Shown: positions 1 to 6,649, counted from the first letter of the stretch. The stretch is 12,263 nt of DNA from Burkholderiales bacterium (GCA_031277445.1 JAITMH010000033.1:1-12263); one strand, 5' to 3'. The notes: a model not told the origin generated them from the letters alone. Numbers and translations: made by a program.

Positions 1-396
1 GTTTTGCAAACCCTTGACTCGGGCGAGCGCTTCTTCCAGTTTTTTGAGGCGTTGCGCTTTGCCGCGCAGCACCAGACATTCGAGGCAAGTTTCATGGGTG
101 ATGTGGACGTGTGTGGTGCAGACGATCACGTCGCCGAAATCGTGTTGCAACGACGTCAACGCGCCGGAAAGGTCGTGCGAATGGTGGTCGTACATCAGCG
201 TGATGGTGCCGTGAACAAATCCCTGGCCTTCTTCCCAGTGGCGGCGTGAAACGAAATCGCGCACCAGATGGCGCAAGGCTTCCGAGCGGTTGGGAAGTCC
301 CGAACGCCGACTCCATGCGTCGAATTGTTCGAGCAGTGTTTCCGGCATGGCGACGCCGAAACGAACCAAGGCATCTGAAGTTTTCGGGGTTTTCAT
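1..396 (-). CDS. nikR: Nickel-responsive transcriptional regulator NikR (3' end cut by window edge)
   Basis: Read on the minus strand from ATG at 396, the frame is open for 132 codons to the window edge. NikR is a ribbon-helix-helix repressor that binds nickel through a C-terminal ACT-like domain and shuts off nickel uptake genes. The N-terminal part (LVRFGVAMPETLLEQFD, residues 10-26, then GLPNRSEALRHLVRD, 33-47) is the ribbon-helix-helix DNA-binding domain. The nickel site is complete: H85, H96, H98 and C104, with the spacing of E. coli H76, H87, H89 and C95 (HVHITHETCLE, 96-106). E. coli NikR is 133 residues, so only a few C-terminal residues should be missing. The codons just before the start are C-rich and show no Shine-Dalgarno sequence. 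The nickel transport genes it would control are not in view, unless the ABC importer at the right end is one, for which there is no direct evidence. Confidence 0.95.
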   Translation of the reverse strand, partial: MKTPKTSDALVRFGVAMPETLLEQFDAWSRRSGLPNRSEALRHLVRDFVSRRHWEEGQGFVHGTITLMYDHHSHDLSGALTSLQHDFGDVIVCTTHVHITHETCLECLVLRGKAQRLKKLEEALARVKGLQN

Positions 397-503
397 GGGA
401 GCGGGTGGTGGTGGAGGTTTTGTTATTCTATAGTGAACTGCATAAAAAAAGAAATTAACTGCAAAGAACGAAATGCCTCACGCGAAGGCGCGAAGAAGGA
501 AAA

Positions 504-616
504 CCCCTTCCCCCGCTTGCGGGGGAAGGCGGGGATGGGGGGATGCGGGCGGGACGCCCGCGCTCCGAAGGCAAACCCCCGTCGGCTTCGCCGACACCCC
601 CTTTGAAAAGGGGGCT
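504..616. repeat. Cluster of four perfect short hairpins
   Basis: Four consecutive perfect inverted repeats lie almost end to end: CCTTCCCCCGC (506-516) with GCGGGGGAAGG (519-529); GCGGGCG (545-551) with CGCCCGC (555-561); GTCGGC (581-586) with GCCGAC (590-595); CCCCCTT (597-603) with AAGGGGG (608-614). None is followed by a clear T-run on either strand, so intrinsic termination is not obvious. The pieces resemble GC-rich intergenic repeats found in many environmental bacterial genomes. Confidence 0.7.
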
Positions 617-651
617 TTAAAACGCATCTTCGCGTGAGATAGCGCGTAGGG

Positions 652-876
652 TGACAGCGCCGCAGAGTCTGCCCCCGAAGTGCTTTTGATCGGGGGCGCG
701 TTACATGAGTAACCGTCGGTGAGGCGCGAGCAACGCGAGCGCGGAACCGGCGGATAGCCACCCCATCTATCTGCCAGCCCTTGCAGGGCTGGTTGGAAGT
801 GTGGTGTTCGCTTCCCGCCGGTTCCGCTCGCGGCGCTCGCTTCACCGACGGTTACTCATGTCATGCCCCTGCGGGG
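652..876. repeat. Long-hairpin intergenic element, copy A
   Basis: The left arm (703-753, starting ACATGAGTAACCGTCGGT and ending GCGGAACCGGCGG) is the near-perfect reverse complement of the right arm (815-861). The 61-base interior holds a smaller hairpin, CCAGCCC (774-780) with GGGCTGG (786-792), and a GATAG/CTATC pair (753-757, 767-771). The main stem is flanked by a GCCCCCG/CGGGGGC hairpin (671-677, 691-697) and a CCCC-TGC-GGGG hairpin (866-876). A second copy with the same layout lies at 10372-10598. Relative to that copy, copy A carries an extra stretch of about 30 bases (roughly 666-695) that forms the flanking hairpin. It holds no open frame with recognisable content. It could be a non-autonomous mobile repeat (REP or MITE type) or encode a structured RNA; which strand is read is unknown. 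Confidence 0.85.
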
Positions 877-974
877 TTACTCCCCTTGTGTAAATACCAA
901 TGCTTCAAGGCGAGGGCTGGGGTGGGGATGGGAGTCTCTGATACCGGACTGCGTTTTTTGCGGTAAATTTTTTT

Positions 975-1013
975 CTGGATTCTGCGACTCCGCTGCGCTT
1001 CGCGCAGAATGAC
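975..1013 (-). repeat. GTCATTCTGCGCG-type palindromic repeat
   Basis: Read on the minus strand this begins GTCATTCTGCGCGAAGCGCA and ends GCAGAATCCAG. Its arms ATTCTGCG (979-986) and CGCAGAAT (1003-1010) form an 8-bp stem. A related form begins at 7254 on the plus strand. It has the same outer GTCATT and ATCCAG words as the units at 1084-1112 and 8222-8250 but a different stem. Confidence 0.65.
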
Positions 1014-1083
1014 AGCAATTTTTCTTCGCGCCTTCGCGTGAAATGGTTTTCTGATACCCGATAGGCGAGATGTTTATTTTTTT

Positions 1084-1112
1084 CTGGATTGCTTCGCTGC
1101 GCTCGCAATGAC
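1084..1112 (-). repeat. GTCATTGCGAGC-type palindromic repeat
   Basis: On the minus strand this reads GTCATTGCGAGCGCAGCGAA and then GCAATCCAG. The arms ATTGC (1088-1092) and GCAAT (1105-1109) pair around a CGCTGCGC-like core. The same unit lies on the plus strand at 8222-8250, with core AGCAAAGCGAAG instead of AGCGCAGCGAAG. Repeats of this kind are widespread in bacterial genomes; no function is assigned here. Confidence 0.7.
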
Positions 1113-1119
1113 GGAGTTC

Positions 1120-1164
1120 TGATCCCTGATCCCTGATTCCTGACCTCTGCTCCCTGCCCCTGAC
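1120..1164 (+). repeat. Degenerate heptamer tandem repeat (TGAYYCC type)
   Basis: Seven-base units follow one another: TGATCCC (1120), TGATCCC (1127), TGATTCC (1134), TGACCTC (1141), TGCTCCC (1148), a six-base TGCCCC (1155) and TGAC (1161). The run ends about 30 bases before the recX start. Shorter runs of the same units occur at 4342-4366, 7379-7396, 8083-8106 and 10223-10256. Confidence 0.8.
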
Positions 1165-1195
1165 TGCGTTAAAATAGATTCACCGAGAGACTGCA

Positions 1196-1678
1196 ATGAC
1201 TTACGAACCCGAAGACGCTCCCAAGGAAAAAGAGCCGCCCAGCCTTAAGGCCACTGCGATTCGCATGCTGGCGCGGCGCGATTACGGTCGCGCAGAATTG
1301 GCGAAACGTTTGTCACAGCGCGGTGCTGCGGCTGACGAGATCGAGTCGGTACTCGACGAGATGACGGAACTCGGTTTTCTGTCCGATGCGCGTTACGCCG
1401 AATCGCTGGTGCGGCAGAAGCAGGGACGCTACGCCAAACGTGCGATTGCACACACGCTGAAAGAGCGGGGACTGGATCGTGATACGGCGGAGGCCGCGTT
1501 GTCTGCGCTTGAAGCAAGCGATGAAACGGACGAAGCGCTGGCGCTGTGGCGGAAACGCTTTGGCACGCCGCCGCAGGACGAGCGCGAACGTAACCGTCAG
1601 TTGCGCTTTCTGCTGTCGCGTGGTTATTCGACGACGGCGGCGTTCAAGGTGTTGAAAATCGTGCGGTCGGAAGGTTGA
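1196..1678 (+). CDS. recX: Regulatory protein RecX
   Basis: RecX binds RecA and restrains its filament growth and strand-exchange activity in the cytoplasm. The 160-residue product has the usual RecX length and the family's three helical repeats: residues 18-43 (ATAIRMLARRDYGRAELAKR), 50-92 (EMTELGFLSDARYAESLVRQ, then ahead to HTLKERGL) and about 115-154 (LWRKRFG to KVLK). The ATG at 1196 is preceded by GAGAG at 1186-1190, an acceptable ribosome binding site, and by AT-rich TAAAATAG near 1170 that could hold a -10 element. The usual partner recA is not adjacent: upstream is the repeat tract and divergent nikR. surE follows 69 bases later with its own likely promoter. Confidence 0.93.
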   Translation: MTYEPEDAPKEKEPPSLKATAIRMLARRDYGRAELAKRLSQRGAAADEIESVLDEMTELGFLSDARYAESLVRQKQGRYAKRAIAHTLKERGLDRDTAEAALSALEASDETDEALALWRKRFGTPPQDERERNRQLRFLLSRGYSTTAAFKVLKIVRSEG

Positions 1679-1707
1679 TGTTGTCCAACCGCCAACAACA
1701 GGCGCGG

Positions 1708-1713
1708 TATAAT
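1708..1713 (+). promoter_or_regulatory. Candidate -10 element of a surE promoter
   Basis: A perfect TATAAT lies in the short gap between recX and surE, 34 bases before the surE start. TTGTCC at 1681-1686 is the only -35 candidate, but the 21-base spacing is longer than ideal. The call rests on the perfect -10 match and its location. Confidence 0.42.
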
Positions 1714-1747
1714 CGCAAATTACGAAAGCGGCAAAAGTTAAAGCGCT

Positions 1748-2488
1748 ATGCGGGTTCTTCTTTCCAATGATGACGGTTACTTCGCTCCCGGGCTGGAATA
1801 TCTGGCGGCGGCGTTGGCGCCGTTGGCCGAGGTAACGGTCGTGGCGCCTGAGCTTGACCGAAGCGGCGCTTCCAACTCGTTGACGCTGGATCGTCCTTTG
1901 CGGGTGCGGCAGGCGTCCAACGGTTTTTACTACGTCAACGGTACGCCGACCGATTGTGTGCATCTGGCGGTGACCGGTCTTTTTGATGAGTTGCCGGACA
2001 TGATTTTTTCCGGGATCAATCACGGCGCCAACATGGGTGACGACACGCTTTATTCAGGCACGGTGGCGGCGGCCATGGAGGGTTTTCTGCTCGGCATTCC
2101 GTCGGTGGCGATTTCGCTGTGCGCGAAGGAAGGCGAACAATTCGAGACGGCGGCCAAGGTGGCGCAGGAGTTGATGAAACGTCATCAGCGGGCGCGTGCG
2201 CAACCCTGGTTGTTGAATGTTAATGTGCCGAACGTGCCGTTTCAGGCGTTAAAAGGATTTCAGATCACCCGCCTGGGCAAGCGGCATAAGGCGCAGGACA
2301 TGATTCCGATGGAAAGTCCGCGAGGCGGCGTTGTCTATTGGGTCGGCGCGGCAGGACCGGCGGCGGATGCGATGGAAGGAACGGATTTTCACGCGGTCGA
2401 AAGTGATTTCGTATCGGTGACGCCGCTGCAATTCGATCTGACGCATCGGACGGAAATGCAGAATGTGGCTGCGTGGTTTGCGCATTAG
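1748..2488 (+). CDS. surE: 5'/3'-nucleotidase SurE
   Basis: SurE is a metal-dependent phosphatase that removes phosphate from nucleoside 5'- and 3'-monophosphates and short polyphosphate; it is linked to stationary-phase survival. The 246-residue product starts [11 protein letters not shown], with the metal-binding pair D8 and D9. It keeps S39 in DRSGASNS and N91/N95 in [19 protein letters not shown] (88-106), the other active-site elements of the family. Length is normal (E. coli 253). The start has only a weak purine stretch upstream (AAAGTTAAAG). pcm follows 30 bases after the stop, so the two are probably co-transcribed, as in many proteobacteria. Confidence 0.96.
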   Translation: MRVLLSNDDGYFAPGLEYLAAALAPLAEVTVVAPELDRSGASNSLTLDRPLRVRQASNGFYYVNGTPTDCVHLAVTGLFDELPDMIFSGINHGANMGDDTLYSGTVAAAMEGFLLGIPSVAISLCAKEGEQFETAAKVAQELMKRHQRARAQPWLLNVNVPNVPFQALKGFQITRLGKRHKAQDMIPMESPRGGVVYWVGAAGPAADAMEGTDFHAVESDFVSVTPLQFDLTHRTEMQNVAAWFAH

Positions 2489-2518
2489 GGTCGGGGGATT
2501 GCGTTCGGACATCGCGTT

Positions 2519-3202
2519 ATGCACAGGGACAGTGATTGGGACCGTTTTAGCGGTATCGGAATGACTTCGGCGCGGACGCGGGCGCGGATGGTGGCGCGGC
2601 TGCGGGAAGAAGGTATTCGCGATGAAACGGTGCTGGCGGCGATGAACACGGTGCCGCGCCACATTTTCGTCGAAGAAAGTCTGGCGAGCCGCGCTTACGA
2701 AAATACGCCGCTGCCGATTGGGCACGGTCAGACGATCTCGCAGCCCTGGGTGGTGGCGCGGATGACAGAACTGGCGCGGCAGGGAAAGCCGTTGCGAAAT
2801 GTGCTTGAGGTCGGTTCCGGCAGCGGCTATCAAACGGCGGTGCTGGCGCTTGTGGCTGATCGCGTTTATACCGTTGAACGGATTGGGGCGCTGGTCGTCA
2901 AGGCGCGGCGGCATCTGCGTGAATTGAAATTGACGAATGTGGCGATCAAGCATGGCGACGGCAGTGCGGCGATGGACGAGCCGTTACAAGTCGATGCGAT
3001 TGTGGTGACGGCCGGCGCAGCTATACTACCGAGAGCGCTGCTCACACACCTCGAAATCGGCGGGCGGATGGTGGCGCCGGTGGCGGCGGAAGGCAATCCC
3101 GAACTGCAACGGCTGACAGTGGTCGAGCGCACGGCGAACGGTTTCAAGGAGCAAACGTTTGAGGCGGTCAGATTTGTCCCGTTGTTGCCAGGGACAGCGT
3201 GA
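2519..3202 (+). CDS. pcm: Protein-L-isoaspartate O-methyltransferase
   Basis: This cytosolic enzyme uses S-adenosylmethionine to methylate L-isoaspartyl residues in aged proteins, the first step of their repair. The 227-residue product has the family landmarks in order: GIGMTSARTRARMV (12-24), TPLPIGHGQTISQPWVVARM (63-82), the SAM-binding motif VLEVGSGSGYQTA (95-107), acidic E120 in YTVER, HGDG (145-148), IVVTAGA (161-167) and EAVRFVPLLPG near the C-terminus. The frame is bounded by the surE stop 33 bases upstream, so ATG 2519 is the first possible Met. It has no close Shine-Dalgarno (a GGGGG lies about 22 bases away); Met15 (2561) is an alternative, but homologues usually carry residues before GIGMTS. 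Confidence 0.95.
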   Translation: MHRDSDWDRFSGIGMTSARTRARMVARLREEGIRDETVLAAMNTVPRHIFVEESLASRAYENTPLPIGHGQTISQPWVVARMTELARQGKPLRNVLEVGSGSGYQTAVLALVADRVYTVERIGALVVKARRHLRELKLTNVAIKHGDGSAAMDEPLQVDAIVVTAGAAILPRALLTHLEIGGRMVAPVAAEGNPELQRLTVVERTANGFKEQTFEAVRFVPLLPGTA

Positions 3203-3216
3203 TCGGTTATATAGTC

Positions 3217-3245
3217 AATTGAGTAGTGAATTGAGTAATAAATTG
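3217..3245 (+). repeat. 12-bp AT-rich direct repeat upstream of nlpD
   Basis: AATTGAGTAGTG (3217-3228) is followed by AATTGAGTAATA (3229-3240) and the start of a third copy, AATTG (3241-3245). It fills the AT-rich gap between pcm and nlpD and could be an operator or a slippage product. No clear promoter pair was found around it. Confidence 0.55.
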
Positions 3246-3268
3246 CGTCAACCTTTTTTCTGGATGTT

Positions 3269-4342
3269 ATGAGCGTTTTATTTTTTTCTATGGCTGAATC
3301 CGCGTCGTCTTCCGAGAAGTTCATGTTTTCTCGCCGTTGGCGGTTGAATGTGAAAATGCTGGCGGCGGTATTTTTGGTGGTGGCGTTGGCCGGCTGTTCA
3401 ACGACCAAGAAAGCGCCCGTCGAAGAGCGGCAGCCGCAGATTGATGACCGCGTGACCATTGCGCCGCGTTTGCCGACGGCTTCCAGCGCCGGAACATCGA
3501 CCGCGCAGCCGCAACCGCAGGTTGTGGCCGGAAAAACGCATACCGTGCGTCAGGGCGAAACGTTGTTTTCAATCGCGCAGCAGAATAGCGTCGATCATCG
3601 GGAGTTGGCGGGTTGGAATGACATCACCGATCCGTCGAGGCTGAACGCCGGACAAGTGTTGCGTTTAACGCCGCCGGAAGGTTATGCGAGCGCGACGGAG
3701 ACGGATCCGGGCGTCACCACGGCGGCGTTGCAAACCGTGCCGCCTGTGACCGGCGCGGGCAGCGGAACGGCGGTTGCCACGACAGCCGCCGCAGGGCGCG
3801 GCAACGTCAGAACCGAACCGAAAGCGGAAAAGCGACCGTATTCGGAACAAACGTTGATGGCGATGAGCCGCTCCAATGAGGGAACAGAGGCGACGCCACC
3901 TACGACTGTGACGCCATCATCAACAACCACGCCGCCGTCTTCGCCGGCCCAGACAGCAACCGCTTCTGCCGGTGGCGTTGAGTGGTCCTGGCCGACACAG
4001 GGGAGAGTCATCTCGACCTATTCGGAGAAATCCAGTTTCAAAGGTATCGACATTGTCGGCACGATTGGACAGTCGGTGGTTGCCAGCGCGGCGGGTCGGG
4101 TCGTGTATGTCGGTTCAGGGCTGCGCGGCTACGGCAAACTGGTGATCGTCAAACACAACGACACTTTTTTATCTGTTTACGCACACAACCGCGAATTGCT
4201 TGTTGAGCAAGGACAACAAGTGGCGCGTGGTCAGAAAATTGCCGAGATGGGCAACACCGACGCCGATCAAGTGAAGCTGCATTTTGAAATCCGCAGAGAC
4301 GGTAAACCGGTCGATCCGTTACAGTATTTGCCGGCGCGTTAG
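3269..4342 (+). CDS. nlpD: NlpD-type lipoprotein: LysM plus degenerate LytM (M23) domain
   Basis: NlpD is an outer-membrane lipoprotein that activates an amidase (AmiC in E. coli) to split septal peptidoglycan at division. The product has a signal peptide ending in lipobox LAGC (Cys43), a LysM peptidoglycan-binding domain (90-134, THTVRQGETLFSIAQQN), a Thr/Ser/Pro-rich linker (about 136-235) and a LytM/M23 domain (236-354). The first zinc-ligand motif HxxxD is replaced by KGID (258-261), while YAHN (304-307) and LHFEI (337-341) remain. This matches the catalytically inactive, activator form in E. coli NlpD. The ATG at 3269 puts 18 extra residues before a normal signal peptide; Met19 at 3323, preceded closely by GAGAAG, may be the real start. 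rpoS, often next to nlpD, does not follow here. Confidence 0.93.
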   Translation: MSVLFFSMAESASSSEKFMFSRRWRLNVKMLAAVFLVVALAGCSTTKKAPVEERQPQIDDRVTIAPRLPTASSAGTSTAQPQPQVVAGKTHTVRQGETLFSIAQQNSVDHRELAGWNDITDPSRLNAGQVLRLTPPEGYASATETDPGVTTAALQTVPPVTGAGSGTAVATTAAAGRGNVRTEPKAEKRPYSEQTLMAMSRSNEGTEATPPTTVTPSSTTTPPSSPAQTATASAGGVEWSWPTQGRVISTYSEKSSFKGIDIVGTIGQSVVASAAGRVVYVGSGLRGYGKLVIVKHNDTFLSVYAHNRELLVEQGQQVARGQKIAEMGNTDADQVKLHFEIRRDGKPVDPLQYLPAR

Positions 4343-4479
4343 TCAGGGGCAGAGGTCAGGAATCAGCTCACGCGAAGACGCGAAGCGGAACCAGCGTCGC
4401 CTGGATAAGGCCGAAGGCCGCAATACGGGAGCCATCTCTCCGCCGCAACAGAATTTCACGCGGAGATGCGGAGAAAGGA
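4342..4479. repeat. Repeat mosaic between nlpD and the lipoprotein gene
   Basis: A reversed heptamer run (GTCAGGGG, CAGAGGTCAGGAATCA; 4342-4366) begins on the last base of the nlpD stop codon. It is followed by a CTCACGCGAAGACGCGAAGC unit (4367-4386), a CCTGGATAAGGCCGAAGGCC palindrome unit (4396-4430) related to 8114-8146, and a CACGCGGAGATGCGGAGAAA unit (4457-4476) that runs straight into the ribosome binding site of the next gene. No terminator for nlpD is visible. Confidence 0.7.
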
Positions 4480-4480
4480 G
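4474..4480 (+). promoter_or_regulatory. Ribosome binding site supplied by a repeat unit
   Basis: AAAGGAG, a near-perfect Shine-Dalgarno, lies 9 bases before ATG 4490 and is continuous with the purine-rich repeat at 4457-4476. It fixes the start of the lipoprotein gene. Confidence 0.7.
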
Positions 4481-4489
4481 AGCTAAAAA

Positions 4490-5353
4490 ATGAAACAGAA
4501 AATCAACGCATTGTGGGCAGTTTTGTTGGGCGTTGCGTTTGCAGCGTATCTTGCTGCTTGCGGTGGAAATTCGGACGATACGACCCCTCCTGCTCCTCCT
4601 GCCCCGCCAACCGTTCTGACTCAAACATCATTTGAAGGGTCTTTCGAGCCGTTTGGGGTGTACCAGGATCCGCCGGAAACGAGCAAGAGTTTTATTACCA
4701 TTGTCACAGACCCGACAGCGCCGGACGGAAACAGCGTTGCGCGAATTTCGTATGAACCGGGCGTGAGGGATGGTATGTATGTGGGAGGTATTTTTTTCGA
4801 CTTTCCGGACGACGCCCAGCCAACGGAACTGTGGGGACAGTTTTATATGAAAACCTCGCCCAATTACGTATGGCATTCAACAGGAAACAAACTTGTTTAC
4901 ATGAGAATGGGGTATCAGAATCCCGTTGATGGAACATCCCAAACCGACCACATTTTGGGAATAAATTATAGTTATTGGTCAGGTTATGAAGAAATATTCG
5001 CCCCCAATATTGGTTGGGCAACGCAGCAAAGTACAAATTCCGATTTAAACCAGATGATCTATAGCAGCGTCGGCGAGTTTACAAGGGATACGTGGCACAA
5101 GATTGTTTTTCATCTTGAGATGAATACGCCGGGACAGCAGAACGGCATTGGCAGAATATGGCTCAATGATGAGCTTGTTGTGAATGCCTCAAACATTATG
5201 TGGCTTAATGCAGGGAATTGGGGCGGTGTTTCCGGTTTCAGAATAACGCCACTTTGGGGTGGCGGAGGTCCTGACGTCATTGAAGAAACGCAATATATGT
5301 ATTTTGACGACGTAATCCTTCAAACCGGGCCGTTTTCGGGATATTCTGATTGA
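4490..5353 (+). CDS. Secreted lipoprotein with probable jelly-roll (polysaccharide-lyase-like) domain
   Basis: I do not recognise a named gene. The 287-residue product has a lipoprotein signal peptide (residues 1-23, lipobox LAAC, Cys24), then a short acidic and proline-rich spacer (GGNSDDTTPPAPPAPP). About 245 residues follow that are rich in aromatic residues and beta-strand pattern. ELWGQFYMKTSPNYVWH, RDTWHKIVFHLEMNTPG, GIGRIWLNDELVV and YMYFDDVIL look like concanavalin-A-like jelly-roll proteins, including secreted polysaccharide lyases and LamG-type domains; this family call is inference from sequence pattern only. The gene is visibly richer in A and T than recX-nlpD and sits where rpoS might be expected, which suggests a later arrival. 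It is convergent with the peroxidase gene and has a strong ribosome binding site. Confidence 0.75.
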   Translation: MKQKINALWAVLLGVAFAAYLAACGGNSDDTTPPAPPAPPTVLTQTSFEGSFEPFGVYQDPPETSKSFITIVTDPTAPDGNSVARISYEPGVRDGMYVGGIFFDFPDDAQPTELWGQFYMKTSPNYVWHSTGNKLVYMRMGYQNPVDGTSQTDHILGINYSYWSGYEEIFAPNIGWATQQSTNSDLNQMIYSSVGEFTRDTWHKIVFHLEMNTPGQQNGIGRIWLNDELVVNASNIMWLNAGNWGGVSGFRITPLWGGGGPDVIEETQYMYFDDVILQTGPFSGYSD

Positions 5354-5413
5354 TTTTTATAAATCATGGAATAAAATGATTTGAACGAGAAACGCTCTGG
5401 CTATAAAAGAGGC

Positions 5414-5445
5414 AAAAAATAACCCCCGCTTCAAGCGGGGGTTAT
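5414..5445 (-). terminator. Intrinsic terminator of the peroxidase gene
   Basis: ATAACCCCCGCT (5419-5430) and AGCGGGGGTTAT (5434-5445) form a perfect 12-bp stem with a 3-base loop. On the minus strand it is followed by a run of T (complement of A at 5414-5419), as expected for termination of the leftward peroxidase transcript, which ends 35 bases earlier. The strong stem may also slow rightward transcription from the lipoprotein gene, but there is no T-run on that side. Confidence 0.85.
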
Positions 5446-5479
5446 CGATTCAAGCCAAGACGCTTTTACATCCGCACGT

Positions 5480-6475
5480 TTACTTCCCAAAAGGATTGGG
5501 ACGCGGCGTGCTGTCGGAAGACGGCGGAAGAATGGGCAGCAGGATCAAAGGTTGATCGCCGGTTAAAGTTTTCAAGAAAGCGACAATCTTGGCGTTTTCT
5601 TCCGGTGTGAATTTCTTGCCCAGTTGCAAACGCCCCATAATATCATTTGCTTCGGCCAAGGTATTGGCCGCGCCGTCGTGGAAGTAAGGATAAGTCAATT
5701 CCACGTTACGCAGGGTAGGCACTTTGAAGTTAAACCGATCAGCGTCCTTTCCGGTAACGGCAGAACGTCCTTCGGCGGGATTGGTAGTCTTGTACGGCTC
5801 GATCAGCCCCATTTTCTGAAAAGAAGTTCCGCCGACGGCTTCACCGTAATGGCAGGCAGTGCAGCCGCTTTCCTTGAAAAGCGTATAGCCATCCAGTTCC
5901 TCTTTGGTCAGCGCGTCTTTTTTGCCTAACAACCATTGGTCAAAACGGGAGTTGGGCGTGACCAGTGTTTTTTCAAATTCGGCGATGGCTGCTGTGACCT
6001 GCTCGATGTCAATTTTGTCCTTGCCGAACACTTGCCGGAATTCGCGCACATAGGCGGGAATGGTTTCCAGCAGGGAAACGGTCAAAGTATGCGAAAAGCC
6101 CATTTCCATCGGATTTTCAATGGGACCGCCCGCTTGTTCCTTCAGGTCAGCGGCGCGGCCATCCCAAAACTGCGCGACGTTGAGGCTGGAATTCAATACC
6201 GTCGGCGAATTGATAGGGCCTTGCTGCCAACGGTCGCCGATGGAAGTCGGAAGATTGTCCGAGCCGCCCATGGAAAGGTTGTGACAGGAATTGCAGGAAA
6301 TGAAACCGGATTTGGAGAGGCGTGGATCAAAAAACAGTTTTTTGCCCAGTTCCACCATGCCGAGATTGATATTGGCAGCCGGTTTGATGGGGGAAATGGG
6401 TTCATCGTTTGCTGCAGTAGCGTGAACGGAGACGCCGACAAAAGCCAGCGCTGCAATCAGGAGGTGTTTTTTCAT
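5480..6475 (-). CDS. Di-haem cytochrome c peroxidase, periplasmic
   Basis: Bacterial di-haem peroxidases reduce hydrogen peroxide in the periplasm with electrons from c-type cytochromes or azurin-like donors. The 331-residue product has a Sec signal peptide (about 1-21, cleavage near HATA-A), a first haem motif CNSCH (61-65), a second CTACH (205-209) and family motifs GKKLFFDPRLS (44-54), NSPTVLNSS (89-97), FWDGRA (103-108), VPTLRNVELTYPYFHDG (252-268) and a Met at 280 in the region of the usual distal ligand. Length fits the CcpA/MauG-like peroxidase group; spacing and motifs favour a true peroxidase over MauG. The C-terminal tail (about 307-331) is proline-rich. GGAAAG sits 6 bases before the ATG. 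It is divergent from the NlpC/P60 gene, with possible control sites between them. Confidence 0.93.
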   Translation of the reverse strand: MKKHLLIAALAFVGVSVHATAANDEPISPIKPAANINLGMVELGKKLFFDPRLSKSGFISCNSCHNLSMGGSDNLPTSIGDRWQQGPINSPTVLNSSLNVAQFWDGRAADLKEQAGGPIENPMEMGFSHTLTVSLLETIPAYVREFRQVFGKDKIDIEQVTAAIAEFEKTLVTPNSRFDQWLLGKKDALTKEELDGYTLFKESGCTACHYGEAVGGTSFQKMGLIEPYKTTNPAEGRSAVTGKDADRFNFKVPTLRNVELTYPYFHDGAANTLAEANDIMGRLQLGKKFTPEENAKIVAFLKTLTGDQPLILLPILPPSSDSTPRPNPFGK

Positions 6476-6536
6476 AAGAGTCTTTCCAGGGAAAAAGTTA
6501 GAACGGATAAGAATACTGACTTTATAATGCGTTTCA

Positions 6537-6565
6537 GCAGGGTGATTCTACAAGAATCGTCCTGC
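6537..6565. promoter_or_regulatory. 29-bp dyad upstream of the peroxidase gene
   Basis: GCAGGGTGATTC (6537-6548) and GAATCGTCCTGC (6554-6565) form an inverted repeat with 10 of 12 positions matching around TACAA; the inner GATTC-N5-GAATC is perfect. It covers a minus-strand -10 candidate, TAGAAT (6550-6545), so it could be an operator. It might instead be a hairpin in the 5' leader. Confidence 0.5.
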
Positions 6566-6573
6566 CGCAATCA

Positions 6574-6587
6574 TTGATATTAATAAT
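6574..6587 (-). promoter_or_regulatory. Possible FNR/CRP-family site for the peroxidase promoter
   Basis: On the minus strand this reads ATTAT-TAAT-ATCAA, against the FNR consensus TTGAT-N4-ATCAA: one half perfect, the other three of five. If TAGAAT at 6550-6545 is the -10, transcription would start near 6538 and the site would be centred near -42, the usual place for FNR-type activation. Di-haem peroxidases are often under FNR/Anr control, so the idea is reasonable but unproven. Confidence 0.35.
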
Positions 6588-6649
6588 GACCGCGATTAAC
6601 AAAAGTTAAGTGAAGCTTTCAACGTGGTATGCCGCCAGGGAATGTATTC

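Larger units (their letters stand above)
397..1195. other. 799-bp gene-free tract of palindromic repeats between nikR and recX
   Basis: No credible gene lies here. The two divergent genes nikR and recX must both be expressed from within it. On the minus strand a TATAGAAT-like sequence near 428-436 could be the nikR -10 region. The rest is repeats: a degenerate TTAACTGCAAAGAAC run (455-470), a CACGCGAAGGCGCGAAG unit (479-495), a cluster of tight hairpins (504-616), long-hairpin element copy A (652-876), a G-rich stretch (908-932), a CACGCGAAGGCGCGAAG unit in reverse (1021-1041), two GTCATT-type palindromes (975-1013 and 1084-1112) and a heptamer run (1120-1164). The open frames found here follow from the GC-rich palindromes and match no recognisable protein. 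Confidence 0.8.

Noticed and set aside
4..249. An 81-codon plus-strand frame at the left edge
   Set aside because: It is the antisense shadow of nikR, whose nickel-site residues are all present on the minus strand.
423..845. A 140-codon minus-strand frame between nikR and recX
   Set aside because: It is made from repeat hairpins, including half of element A; composition and lack of motifs suggest a chance frame.
1120..1164. Heptamer run considered as a CRISPR-like array
   Set aside because: Units are 7 bases with no spacers and no cas genes are present.
1313..2023. A 236-codon minus-strand frame across recX and surE
   Set aside because: It overlaps two well-supported genes and has Arg/Gln/His-rich shadow composition with no family motif.
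5352..5382. Weak AT-rich inverted repeats after the lipoprotein gene (AAATCAT/ATGATTT)
   Set aside because: Stems are short, AT-rich and mutually exclusive; not enough to call a terminator.
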